Below, piece after piece: positions 8,468 through 16,856 of a stretch of 34,454 nt of DNA. Made by a program: the position numbers and the translations under genes. The notes below the pieces were generated by a model. It did no database searches and had not been told where the DNA came from. It saw only the letters and a program-made list of their open reading frames with translations. The first letter of the stretch is position 1. Each line of letters starts with the position of its first letter. This DNA comes from an alpha proteobacterium SCGC AAA536-G10 (lineage in GTDB: Bacteria > Pseudomonadota > Alphaproteobacteria > Puniceispirillales > Marisalimonadaceae). Location of the stretch: NCBI GenBank assembly GCA_905182395.1, contig CAJJBL010000019.1, positions 1-34,454 on the forward strand, written 5' to 3'.

Positions 8468-8893
8468 TTACTCATCTAGAATTTCACCGCTACCCCCAAA
8501 GTCTTTAGGAAAATCTTTAAATTTAGGAAGTCCGTCTTTAATTGGCAAAATTGTACTTTCATAATTTATATGAGCGGTAGGTTTGAATTCAAAACTTTCT
8601 AAAATAGAACTATAAACATCTATTACACCATATGTATTTCTATGATCCGTAAATAAATGTCCTCCGCATTTAGTACACCATTTTCTATCATGGCCATCAC
8701 TTAATGAAAATTGATCTATTAATTCTTTGCCTTTTGTAATTTTTAATTGATCAGGTTTAAAAAGAGTTGCTCCACACACAGGGCTGGCAGACCATGAACG
8801 ACAAATCTTACAATGACAAACCATCATTGCCATAGCATCACCATCAACTTCAAGGTTAACCGAGCCACACATACATTTTCCTTTATAAACCAT
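8468..8893 (-). CDS. GFA/CENP-V family protein (glutathione-dependent formaldehyde-activating enzyme-like)
   Basis: 141 aa; GKCMCGSVNLEV, CHCKICRSWSASP, WCTKCGGHLFTDH zinc-binding Cys pattern. Confidence 0.92.
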   Translation of the reverse strand: MVYKGKCMCGSVNLEVDGDAMAMMVCHCKICRSWSASPVCGATLFKPDQLKITKGKELIDQFSLSDGHDRKWCTKCGGHLFTDHRNTYGVIDVYSSILESFEFKPTAHINYESTILPIKDGLPKFKDFPKDFGGSGEILDE

Positions 8894-8982
8894 TACAGCC
8901 TCCTAAAAATTTTAAAAACTACTATCAATATATTAAAAGAAATGTAAAACAACAAGTATACTTTTTAAACAGGAATTAAATT

Positions 8983-9903
8983 TTGAATATAATAGTTTCT
9001 ATAAAAAACTTAAAAAAAATATATAAAAACAACCTTGTTGCTATTAATAATTTAAATTTAGATATTTTTGAAGGAGAAATAATTGCTCTTCTAGGACCTA
9101 ATGGCGCAGGAAAAACAACATTAATATCTACTATATGTGGCCTTTCTTCCATTTCAAGCGGATCAATTAAAGTAAAAAGCTTTGATGTAGTCGATGAGTA
9201 TAGAAAAACAAGAGAAATCATTGGCCTTGTTCCTCAAGAATTAGCTCTTGAGCCATTTGAAAAAGTAATTAATTCTATTAAATTTTCCAGAAGATTATTT
9301 GGAAAAAAAAATGACCCAATATATCTTGATAATCTTTTAAAAAAATTACATTTATTTGATAAAAAAAATGAAACTATAAAGTCTCTTTCAGGTGGAATGA
9401 AAAGAAGAGTTTTAATCGCTAAAGCATTAAGTCACAACCCCAAAATACTTTTTTTAGATGAACCTACTGCAGGTGTTGATGTAGAGCTTAGAAAAGATAT
9501 GTGGGATATAATTAAAGAGTTAAAAAAAGACGGAGTAACCATTATCTTAACTACTCACTACATAGAAGAAGCAGAAATGATAGCGGATAGAATAGGTATT
9601 ATAAATAATGGAGACCTATTATTAGTTGAAGAAAAACAAAGCCTTATAAAGAGAATGAGTATAAAGACCTTAAAAGTTAATTTAAAGAAATCTATAGCTA
9701 AAATACCTAATAAATTAAAAAGTTATAAATTGAAACTTGATGTTACTGGAAATTATTTTTTATATAATTATAAAACAGGGTTAGAAAAAACAGGGATCAC
9801 ATCCCTGCTTTCAGACATGAGTTCAATTGGTATGGAGCTTCAAGATATTCAAACAAAACAAACTTCCTTAGAAGATATTTTTGTTAAGATAATAAAGGAC
9901 TAA
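8983..9903 (+). CDS. ABC transporter ATP-binding protein (ABC-2 exporter type)
   Basis: 306 aa; LLGPNGAGKTT Walker A, LSGGMKRRV signature, ILFLDEPTAGVD Walker B, TTHYIEEAE. TTG start. Confidence 0.96.
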   Translation: MNIIVSIKNLKKIYKNNLVAINNLNLDIFEGEIIALLGPNGAGKTTLISTICGLSSISSGSIKVKSFDVVDEYRKTREIIGLVPQELALEPFEKVINSIKFSRRLFGKKNDPIYLDNLLKKLHLFDKKNETIKSLSGGMKRRVLIAKALSHNPKILFLDEPTAGVDVELRKDMWDIIKELKKDGVTIILTTHYIEEAEMIADRIGIINNGDLLLVEEKQSLIKRMSIKTLKVNLKKSIAKIPNKLKSYKLKLDVTGNYFLYNYKTGLEKTGITSLLSDMSSIGMELQDIQTKQTSLEDIFVKIIKD

Positions 9904-9906
9904 TTA

Positions 9907-10668
9907 ATGAATTTACAAGGTATACTTGCAATTTATATATATGAAATGAATAGATCGTTTAGAACACTAATACAAAGCCTAGTGTCACCAGTTCTTTCTA
10001 CTATGCTCTATTTTATAGTATTTGGATCTGCCATTGGATCAAGAATGGAAATGATAGATGGAGTTTCATATGGAGCTTTTATTGTTCCTGGACTTATAAT
10101 GTTAACTGTGCAGATGCAAAGTGTTGCAAATGCTTCTTTTGGTATTTATTTCCCTAAGTTCATTGGCACAACATATGAATTATTATCGGCACCACTTTCT
10201 TTTATAGAAATTGTTATAGGATATGTCGGAGCTGCCGCAACTAAATCCTTTTCAATAGGCATCATTATATTACTAACATCAAATTTATTTGTGCATATTG
10301 ATATTATTCATCCCTTTTTTATGATCTTTTTTTTATTAATCACATGCATAACATTTAGCTTGCTTGGGTTTATTATTGGAATAATTTCAGATAATTTTGA
10401 ACAATTAAATATAGTACCTATGTTAATAATCACCCCTTTGGTATTTTTAGGTGGTAGTTTTTATACAATAAATATGCTTCCTGAGTTTTGGCAAAATATC
10501 GCTTTATTAAACCCTGCAGTTTATTTAATATCTGGCTTTAGATGGGCTTTTTTTGGAATTGGTGATGTGCCTATTATGACAAGTGTGTTTACTATCTTAA
10601 CTTTCACTATTTTATGTGTTTTAATTATATGGCGTATATTCAAAACAGGTTATAAAATAAAAACTTAA
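9907..10668 (+). CDS. ABC-2 type transporter permease
   Basis: 253 aa; six-helix profile, SYGAFIVPGLIMLTVQMQSVANASFGIYFPKFIGTTYELLSAPLS, FLGGSFYTINMLPEFWQNIALLNPAVYLISGFR. Confidence 0.95.
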   Translation: MNLQGILAIYIYEMNRSFRTLIQSLVSPVLSTMLYFIVFGSAIGSRMEMIDGVSYGAFIVPGLIMLTVQMQSVANASFGIYFPKFIGTTYELLSAPLSFIEIVIGYVGAAATKSFSIGIIILLTSNLFVHIDIIHPFFMIFFLLITCITFSLLGFIIGIISDNFEQLNIVPMLIITPLVFLGGSFYTINMLPEFWQNIALLNPAVYLISGFRWAFFGIGDVPIMTSVFTILTFTILCVLIIWRIFKTGYKIKT

Positions 10669-10702
10669 TTGTAATAATTAAATATAAATTAAAGGTTACA
10701 AT

Positions 10703-11338
10703 ATGAAACTATACAACTTTACTCCTGCAGCAAATGCACAAAGAATTCAAATGTTTTTAATTGAAAAAAATATCGAAATTGAAACAATTCAATTAAACGT
10801 AAGAGAAGATGAGATTTTTAAAGAGCCCTACAATACAATGAACCCTTTTAACTGTATTCCTTTTTTAGAATTAGATGATGGAACCATTATTTGTGAAACA
10901 ATGTCTATATGTAGATACCTTGAAGAACTTTATCCTGAACCATGTTTGTTTGGAACAAACTCTAAAGAACGTGCTCTTATTGATATGTGGAATAGACGAT
11001 TAGAACTTGATGGTTTTTTACCTTTAATACATTCACTAAGAAATAAAACATCATTCTTCATAGGCAAAGTAATTCCTGGAACCCGAAATGAAGTTAAACA
11101 GTTACCAGAGTTAGTCCAACGTGGAATAGAAATGTTTGAAATATTATTAGATAGAATAGACCCACATTTATTAAATAATCAATTTATTTCAGGTAACAAT
11201 TTTTCTGTAGCAGATATCACAGGTCATTTTATGATGAACTTGTCTAAAATTTTAAAAATAGAAATTAAAAATGATTATCCAAACGTTTATAGATGGCAAT
11301 ATGAACTTTCAACAAGACAATCAGTTAACATTAACTAA
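10703..11338 (+). CDS. Glutathione S-transferase family protein
   Basis: 211 aa; MKLYNFTPAANAQRIQMFLIEK, MNPFNCIPFLELDDGTIICETMSICRYLEELYPEP (thioredoxin-fold GST N-domain), helical C-domain with ISGNNFSVADI. Confidence 0.93.
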   Translation: MKLYNFTPAANAQRIQMFLIEKNIEIETIQLNVREDEIFKEPYNTMNPFNCIPFLELDDGTIICETMSICRYLEELYPEPCLFGTNSKERALIDMWNRRLELDGFLPLIHSLRNKTSFFIGKVIPGTRNEVKQLPELVQRGIEMFEILLDRIDPHLLNNQFISGNNFSVADITGHFMMNLSKILKIEIKNDYPNVYRWQYELSTRQSVNIN

Positions 11339-11362
11339 TAAATTACTATTAAAGAATTCAAT

Positions 11363-12121
11363 TTGAACAACTCTTATACAAATTTAGCAATAATTACAGG
11401 TGCTGCAAGGGGGATAGGACTTGCTACTGCTAACCTTTTTAAAGAAAATGGATACAAAGTTGCTTTAGTTGATATAGATGGGGATGAATTAAATAAGCTA
11501 AATACAGATGAAAACATGAAATCTTTTTGCTTTGATATTTCAAAATCAAGTCACCTGGATCAATTGTATGTAGATATATTAAAATGGCATAGTAATATTA
11601 ATGTCTTGGTAAATAACGCAGGAGTTGCTGACTTTGGAAATATTGAAGACACAAGTTTTGAACGTTGGAATAAGGTAATAAACACTAATTTAAATGGTGT
11701 TTTTTTATGCTCTCAAAAAGTTATCCCTTATTTGAAGATATCTAAAGGAAACATCATCAACATAGCTTCAATATCTGGATTAAGAGCTTCAACATTGAGA
11801 GTTGCATATGGAACTTCAAAAGCAGCTGTGATGCAATTAACAAAACAACAAGCAGCTGAACTAGGTGAATTTGGAATAAGAGTTAATTGCATAGCTCCTG
11901 GACCAGTTAAAACAAAATTAGCAATGGCTGTTCACACTCAAGATATTGTAGATGCTTATCACGATGCAATACCATTAAATAGATATGGAACTGAAATTGA
12001 GATTGCTAACGGAATTTATTTTTTAGCTTCAGATAAAGCAAGTTATATAACTGGTCAAATATTAGCTGTAGATGGGGGATTTGAATCTACTGGAGTAGGA
12101 TTACCTTCACTAAGAAAATAA
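11363..12121 (+). CDS. SDR family NAD(P)-dependent oxidoreductase
   Basis: 252 aa; TGAARGIG, NNAG, INTNLNGVF, YGTSK (catalytic YxxxK), ITGQILAVDGG. TTG start. Confidence 0.95.
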   Translation: MNNSYTNLAIITGAARGIGLATANLFKENGYKVALVDIDGDELNKLNTDENMKSFCFDISKSSHLDQLYVDILKWHSNINVLVNNAGVADFGNIEDTSFERWNKVINTNLNGVFLCSQKVIPYLKISKGNIINIASISGLRASTLRVAYGTSKAAVMQLTKQQAAELGEFGIRVNCIAPGPVKTKLAMAVHTQDIVDAYHDAIPLNRYGTEIEIANGIYFLASDKASYITGQILAVDGGFESTGVGLPSLRK

Positions 12122-12168
12122 ATATTTTTTTATAAGATTTATGTTTAATAATTATTTACAATAAGTTT

Positions 12169-13410
12169 ATGAAAATAGTATTAATTATTATAATTTTAAA
12201 TTTATTGTTTATATTCCCTTCGTTCTCAAATTCAATTGAAATAAAATATTCTAAAATTAATGAATTACATAATAATTTTTGTAATAAATTAACAAATAAT
12301 ATTTTATTAAAGGAAAATCATATTTGGTTTATAAAAAACATTAATAAAAATAAATATATAATTGAAAACAAACAAAATAAATTAAAAATTAATATAATTT
12401 TGCTTAAGAGATCCAAGAAAATACAAAAGTTAATTTTCACTTTTTTTAATAAACAAGAAAAGCCAGCTTTTGAAATCAGATCTAATAAAAATTGTGAATT
12501 TAAAACTATTCGCAAAATTATTTATAATCAAAAAAACATTGCTATTGAAATACAATCACAAAACATTGAAACAAATAAAATTGATTATAAAGAAACCTTA
12601 AATCCTAAATTACCTAAAGGAATATCTAATAATAAAAACATAATCGCCTTAATAGATACAGGAGTTAATTACACCCTCCCCCAATTACACAAAAATATTG
12701 CTTTTCAAAATAAAAAATTATTAGGCTATGATTTTTGGGATAACGATAATTTTCCATTTGATCAAGACCCTAGAAATAATCCTTTTTATCCCAGACATCA
12801 CGGCACAACTGTTTTTAGTGTACTATCAAGAGAAGCACCAAAATCAACCATTGCTATATATAGGTTTCCAGCTTTAAATATGTGTAAATTCAAAGAACTT
12901 ATTGAACATATTGCTAAAAATTCAATTAGGATTGTGAATTTATCTATGGGATCATCTAACATAAATGACTGGTTATGCTTTCAAGAAGCCGCTTTGAAGA
13001 ATAATAAAATTATTTTTGTAGTCTCAGCTGGCAATAATGGTTTTGATATAGATAAAAATCCAATATACCCAGCTTCTCTAAAATTAGATAACATTATTAC
13101 TGTAACATCCTCTGACCTTAATGGAAGAGTTGGAAGAGGATCTAATATTGGCAATATATCAATAGACTTTATGCTTCCTGCTGAAAGAGTTGAAGTCATA
13201 GACCATAGAGGAGTTAAAGCTTTTACAGGTGGAACAAGTTATGCAGCTCCAAGATTGACGGCAATGATATCTCGCTTAATAACTGCTAATCCAGGTATTA
13301 GCAATGAAGACATATTAAAAATTCTAAAAAAACGATCCATAAAATCAAATAAAAAAGTTACTAAATATGGATGGATACCTGATCCATTAGATAATTATTT
13401 GTTTAATTAA
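12169..13410 (+). CDS. Exported S8 (subtilisin-like) serine protease
   Basis: 413 aa with signal peptide; catalytic triad motifs IALIDTGVN (Asp), RHHGTTVFSVL (His), FTGGTSYAAPR (Ser); SAGNNG oxyanion region. Confidence 0.92.
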   Translation: MKIVLIIIILNLLFIFPSFSNSIEIKYSKINELHNNFCNKLTNNILLKENHIWFIKNINKNKYIIENKQNKLKINIILLKRSKKIQKLIFTFFNKQEKPAFEIRSNKNCEFKTIRKIIYNQKNIAIEIQSQNIETNKIDYKETLNPKLPKGISNNKNIIALIDTGVNYTLPQLHKNIAFQNKKLLGYDFWDNDNFPFDQDPRNNPFYPRHHGTTVFSVLSREAPKSTIAIYRFPALNMCKFKELIEHIAKNSIRIVNLSMGSSNINDWLCFQEAALKNNKIIFVVSAGNNGFDIDKNPIYPASLKLDNIITVTSSDLNGRVGRGSNIGNISIDFMLPAERVEVIDHRGVKAFTGGTSYAAPRLTAMISRLITANPGISNEDILKILKKRSIKSNKKVTKYGWIPDPLDNYLFN

Positions 13411-14546
13411 TTTTTAAAAGCGTTTTCTATAAACTTCTTAGCCATTGGTAAAGCATCTTTATTATATAATGAAATAAGGCTAAGAACTTTTTCTGACATC
13501 TTTTTATCTTTTGATAATCCAGCAACTTGTACTGCAAGCCTTAATACTTGAGGATCTTCTGGTAAGATTTTTAAAAGTTTAAGAATTATTGGTTTTTCTT
13601 CTTTAATTTTTCTATCTAAATGATAAGATATAGCCAAAGAAAGAAGTGAATTTGGGCTCATTGGATCTAATTTCACTGACCTTTCCAAGAATTTAATAGA
13701 CTTTTCTATATCACCTAATCTTCCGAAAGTTTGGCCAGCCTGATCAATAAGCTGTTTATTATTAGATTTCCAACAATAATCATAAATATTATCGATTAAT
13801 ATAAGATCTGGATTTCTTTGAATATGAAATGCAGTTTCCAAGTTATCTGCACATAATCTTATGAATTTACCAATATTATAAAAATCATCATCATTTTTTA
13901 AACTTATGTTTTTAAAAATACCATTTAAAGCCTGTATAGGGATAACTTCATTGATATTACCGTCACCAGAAGCCAAAAAGCCAATTAGATTACCAACGTC
14001 ATCCAAGACTGCCCCACCACTATTACCTGGAAAGCTTTGGGCTTTAGTATGAATTCTAGACTGAATACTCTCACTAAAAATTGGATAGACTATTATCTTA
14101 TCTTTTTTATATATTCTATTAGATTTTCTACCTTGATCAAACCCGACTACTCTTATCATTCCTTTTGGAGGGATGTTTCCTTTTTGAGAAATAGATAAGA
14201 TTAATTTATCATCAGGTTTGATATCTTTTTTAATAGATAACAAAACAAGATCAACAGGATAATTATGAGGAATTGGAAATGCTTTTTTAATTTCACCATT
14301 GTTAAATCTAATAACAACTTCTGAATAATCTTCAACAACATGCCTATTTGTAACAATAAAATTATTATCAATAATAGTACCACTAGCAATCATCATTGGA
14401 GTTTTAATACCAACAACCTTATCTAACATGTCACATATTTTTTTTATTTCTACACATGCAGATGCATTAGAAAGCAACAAAAAATAAGAAATAAATGATA
14501 TAAAAATAAGTAAATATAATTCTTTATTAAACTTTTTAAAAAGCAT
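13407..14546 (-). CDS. Exported trypsin-like (S1/Deg-type) serine protease with C-terminal TPR repeats
   Basis: 379 aa with signal peptide; TNRHVVED (His), YPVDLVLLSI (Asp), QSFPGNSGGAVLDD (Ser); TPR-like FGRLGDIEKSIKFLERSVKLDPMSPNSLLSLAISYHLDRK. Confidence 0.9.
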   Translation of the reverse strand: MLFKKFNKELYLLIFISFISYFLLLSNASACVEIKKICDMLDKVVGIKTPMMIASGTIIDNNFIVTNRHVVEDYSEVVIRFNNGEIKKAFPIPHNYPVDLVLLSIKKDIKPDDKLILSISQKGNIPPKGMIRVVGFDQGRKSNRIYKKDKIIVYPIFSESIQSRIHTKAQSFPGNSGGAVLDDVGNLIGFLASGDGNINEVIPIQALNGIFKNISLKNDDDFYNIGKFIRLCADNLETAFHIQRNPDLILIDNIYDYCWKSNNKQLIDQAGQTFGRLGDIEKSIKFLERSVKLDPMSPNSLLSLAISYHLDRKIKEEKPIILKLLKILPEDPQVLRLAVQVAGLSKDKKMSEKVLSLISLYNKDALPMAKKFIENAFKN

Positions 14547-15011
14547 TTAAAGCCTCTTTTTAATTAAATACTTATGATAACCTTTAAAAACCAGAACATC
14601 GTGTTGATTAAGAACTGTAGCTTCCATTTCAATAACACCAGTAGTTTTTTGTTCAGTAAGCTTTGTTATTCTTAACTCAGGATATAGTGTATCTTCTCTA
14701 TAAACTGGTTTTAACATTTTACCAAAAATCTCAATCATACCTATTAAGCTATCCTTAACCTCACTTGGAAATGTTCCAGCGCCAGCAGCTGTTTGCATCA
14801 AAACTTGTATGCCATGAGCCAACATATCTGGATGACCTCGTTTTTTACAATATTCAACATCATAATGAATAGGATCATTGTCACCAGAAGCAGCCTGAAA
14901 CATAGAAAAAATACCACTCGTCTGCGTTCTAGATGGTATTAAATAGCTATCATTTAAATTAAAATCTTCAAAATATTTATTAGTCGATAGATTTTTTTCT
15001 ATTTTATTCAT
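14547..15011 (-). CDS. MaoC-family dehydratase (hotdog fold)
   Basis: 154 aa; FQAASGDNDPIHYDVEYCKKRGHPDMLAHGIQVL is the MaoC (R)-hydratase signature. Confidence 0.92.
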   Translation of the reverse strand: MNKIEKNLSTNKYFEDFNLNDSYLIPSRTQTSGIFSMFQAASGDNDPIHYDVEYCKKRGHPDMLAHGIQVLMQTAAGAGTFPSEVKDSLIGMIEIFGKMLKPVYREDTLYPELRITKLTEQKTTGVIEMEATVLNQHDVLVFKGYHKYLIKKRL

Positions 15012-15130
15012 ATTTACAAAATATTCTTCAACTCTTAAAATAGCAAGAAATGAAATTAAAGTTTATTTTTTTAAAAAATTGTGCTGAAATTTATTATAGT
15101 TTTTTTTAATAATAATATTGGAAATCAATA

Positions 15131-15955
15131 ATGAACCGTTTAAATAAAAAAGTTGCTTTAATTACAGGTGGAGCAAAAGGATTAGGAGCGTCTATAGCCA
15201 AACATTTTTACAATGAAGGCGCTAAAGTTATAATTTGTGACAAAAATATTGAACAAGCTTCTGAAACAGCAAAAAAAGTTGATGGTAACGCATACTATAT
15301 GGATGTTTCAAATTCAAAAAATGTAGAAGATGTTTTTTTAGAAATTAAAAATAAGTTTAATAAGCTTGATATACTTGTAAATAATGCGGGTATTAATGGA
15401 TTTGAAAATCGACAGGATTTATTAGATGATAGAATTAAAAAAACAAATCTTCAAAATAAAGAAATTTTTGAAAATAACAAAATTACAAGCCACTTTGATG
15501 TGACCGTAACCATGACAGATAATGAATGGCATGAAATGATTTCAATTCATTTAAATGGTACTTTTTTTTGTACTAGAGAAGCCCTAAAAATTATGAATGA
15601 ACAAACTCAAGGTTGTATTATAAATATGGGTTCAGTTTTAGGAACAACAGGAGGCCCTTCATCTCCTCATTATTCAGCAGCTAAATCAGCTATTCTTGGA
15701 TATACAAGAGCAACAGCAAGAGAACTGGCTTCCAGAAACATAAGAGTTAATGCTATTGCTCCTGGCTACATAGACACTGACATGACAAGTGGACTTGGAG
15801 ATGTTAAAGAATTAGTTAAATCAGCAACTCCAATGAAAAAATTTGGCCAGCCTGAAGATATTGCTTGGGCAGCTGTGTATTTAGCTTCAGATGAAGCCAA
15901 GTTCATCACAGGGCAAACTCTTTCTCCTAATGGTGGATTTGTTATGAGTCAGTAA
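15131..15955 (+). CDS. SDR family oxidoreductase (FabG-like) with an internal insertion
   Basis: 274 aa; TGGAKGLGASIA, NNAG, IHLNGTFFCTREA, YSAAK, IAPGYIDTDM, ITGQTLSPNGG. About 35 extra residues after NNAG. Confidence 0.93.
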   Translation: MNRLNKKVALITGGAKGLGASIAKHFYNEGAKVIICDKNIEQASETAKKVDGNAYYMDVSNSKNVEDVFLEIKNKFNKLDILVNNAGINGFENRQDLLDDRIKKTNLQNKEIFENNKITSHFDVTVTMTDNEWHEMISIHLNGTFFCTREALKIMNEQTQGCIINMGSVLGTTGGPSSPHYSAAKSAILGYTRATARELASRNIRVNAIAPGYIDTDMTSGLGDVKELVKSATPMKKFGQPEDIAWAAVYLASDEAKFITGQTLSPNGGFVMSQ

Positions 15956-15964
15956 AACAATCTT

Positions 15965-16327
15965 TTAATATATAAGAGATTTATCGGTTGAAAGAACTAA
16001 ATCTAAAAGTGTCTTTGGAAGAACTTTTTTTATTAATTTACCTTTTAAATCAGCATCTCTTATACCCCTGTTTTCACAAGACATAGTTGAAACATATAAA
16101 CATACACCTGAATTTTTTAGAACATCCATATGTTCCTTTAGACTACCAGTACCTAAACCAGTTAAATTATTCATCACTGCATCTCTAACCAATTGAACCC
16201 CATCACCAGATAAAAATACTTCTACTTTATGTCCTTCTTCTACAGCCGTTCTAGCTAATAAAAAACCTAACATTGCTTTTGATGTATTGTTTGGACCTGA
16301 AATAATATGAAATAGAATACTTGCCAT
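15965..16327 (-). CDS. DsrE/DsrF-family sulfur-relay-like protein
   Basis: MASILFHIISGPNNTSKAMLGFLLARTAVEEGHKVEVFLSGDGVQLVRD ... GVCLYVSTMSCENRGI; start set to the internal ATG because upstream residues derive from a tandem repeat and use a TTG start. Confidence 0.85.
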   Translation of the reverse strand: MASILFHIISGPNNTSKAMLGFLLARTAVEEGHKVEVFLSGDGVQLVRDAVMNNLTGLGTGSLKEHMDVLKNSGVCLYVSTMSCENRGIRDADLKGKLIKKVLPKTLLDLVLSTDKSLIY

Positions 16328-16340
16328 GATAAGACCAATA

Positions 16341-16386
16341 AATTGAAAATATTTTATACAATTAATTGAAAATATTTTATACAATT
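16341..16386. repeat. Perfect tandem duplication of a 23-bp unit (AATTGAAAATATTTTATACAATT x2)
   Basis: 16341-16363 and 16364-16386 are identical by direct reading. Confidence 0.97.
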
Positions 16387-16464
16387 AAAATAATATTAAT
16401 TATAATTTATTGTACCAATATACTTAAACGGTAAAATATTAAGGATAAAGAAATTTAAATTAAA

Positions 16465-16797
16465 TTAAACTTCGCAAAGATCAGATCTAGTAATAAATCT
16501 CTTTCCTCTTCCGTTATCAAGTGAAAACATTCCTCCTTGACCGTCAACAACATCAATAGTTAATTTTGTATGTTTCCATGCTTCAAATTGCAGCCCACCA
16601 ATATAAAATGGTACACCAGCAATTTCACCCATTTGCACATCATGATCAGCTATCAAAAACTCTCCTTTTGCAAAACACATTGGAGCTGACCCATCACAAC
16701 AACCTCCAGATTGATGAAAAATAACAGGGCCATATTGATCTTGAATTTCTTTAATTAAATTTATTGCCGCTGGAGTTGCCTCAACTTGATTTAGCAT
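16465..16797 (-). CDS. DUF779 domain-containing protein
   Basis: 110 aa; HQSGGCCDGSAPMCFAKGEF ... VPFYIGGLQFEAWKHTKLTIDVVDGQGGMFSLDNGRGKRFITRS; directly downstream of an AldB/ExaC-like aldehyde dehydrogenase, its usual neighbour. Confidence 0.93.
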   Translation of the reverse strand: MLNQVEATPAAINLIKEIQDQYGPVIFHQSGGCCDGSAPMCFAKGEFLIADHDVQMGEIAGVPFYIGGLQFEAWKHTKLTIDVVDGQGGMFSLDNGRGKRFITRSDLCEV

Positions 16798-16818
16798 AAC
16801 AAAACTCCCTTAAAAAGT

Positions 16819-16846
16819 ATGGTGTGCATTAACAAATACACACCAT
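16819..16846 (-). terminator. Intercistronic hairpin (ATGGTGTG...CACACCAT) between ALDH and DUF779 genes
   Basis: 8-bp stem, 12-nt loop, followed on the minus strand by ACTTTTTAA. Could be a partial terminator or processing hairpin. Confidence 0.45.
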
Positions 16847-16856
16847 TATAATTTAA

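Noticed and set aside
8976-9221. 81-aa minus-strand ORF
   Set aside because: Antisense to the start of the ABC ATPase gene.
10665-10705. ATTGTAA...TTACAAT inverted repeat near the GST start codon
   Set aside because: Seven A/T-rich pairs separated by about 20 nt; too weak to call an SD-masking structure.
12318-13199. 65-aa and 72-aa minus-strand ORFs
   Set aside because: Antisense shadows of the S8 protease gene.
14201-14389. 62-aa minus-strand ORF
   Set aside because: Out-of-frame, Leu/Ile-rich shadow in the S1-TPR protease gene.
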